Shown in pieces: positions 63,904-64,000 of a stretch of DNA of 64,000 bases. Both the position numbers and the translations under genes were made by a program. The notes below the pieces were generated by a model that was given only the letters and a program-made list of their open reading frames with translations, was not told the DNA's origin and did not search any database. Each line of letters opens with the position of its first letter. Within the stretch, counting starts at the first letter, position 1. Source of the DNA: Amorphochlora amoebiformis (Eukaryota > Cercozoa > Chlorarachniophyceae); the NCBI GenBank assembly GCA_054601695.1, contig BAAHQB010000066.1, forward strand, positions 558,001-622,000. The letters are read 5' to 3'.

Positions 63904-64000
63904 ATATTTATATATATATTTATATATATATACATGTTTGTATGTGTAAGAATTAAAATGTACAACACACGGATTTATTTATATATGCTTATATTACTTT

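Overview
This is nuclear DNA of a eukaryote. It holds five intron-rich protein genes on strictly alternating strands. Most of the rest is (TA)n microsatellite, with interstitial telomeric blocks (TTAGGG/CCCTAA) and short tandem duplications. Almost all long open frames of Tyr-Ile or Leu-Gly type are translated microsatellites. The genes were rebuilt by eye from short exons with GT/AG borders, matching phase and protein-family similarity.

Layout: (1) 1-9935, minus: DDX27/Drs1-type DEAD-box helicase, 16 exons, C-terminus beyond the left edge. (2) 10205-32328, plus: complete cobalt-type nitrile hydratase with beta and alpha subunits fused, 28 exons, 466 residues, with a mitochondrial-like presequence. 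(3) 34258-44400, minus: FtsY, the bacterial-type SRP receptor GTPase, with a signal-peptide-plus-basic leader as in complex-plastid algae. Its P-loop exon cannot be found; a 22-bp minisatellite fills that place. (4) 44574-52752, plus: complete RAD50, 15 exons, 1310 residues. (5) 53903-63826, minus: SF1/BBP branch-point-binding splicing factor, 17 exons, N-terminus beyond the right edge. Neighbours are divergent (268 bp and 173 bp shared promoters) or convergent (1.9 kb and 1.15 kb gaps).

Organism: TTAGGG telomeric repeats, abundant introns, a fused nitrile hydratase and an apparent bipartite plastid leader point to a protist alga with a secondary plastid. The lineage cannot be fixed from this window.

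Three recurring patterns are not explained by the genes. First, exon ends are repeatedly copied, with their splice sites, into the adjacent TA-rich intron ('exon-edge echoes'), at about a dozen sites in four of the five genes. Second, telomeric repeats form whole introns or touch splice sites; all five blocks ending at a 3' splice site have the C-strand in the sense strand, which supplies CTAAC and pyrimidines. Third, a 45-80 bp non-telomeric module occurs nine times inside telomeric blocks, always in the same orientation to the G-strand.

The genes do not form one pathway. They are housekeeping genes (ribosome biogenesis, DNA repair, splicing, organelle protein targeting) plus one unusual enzyme.
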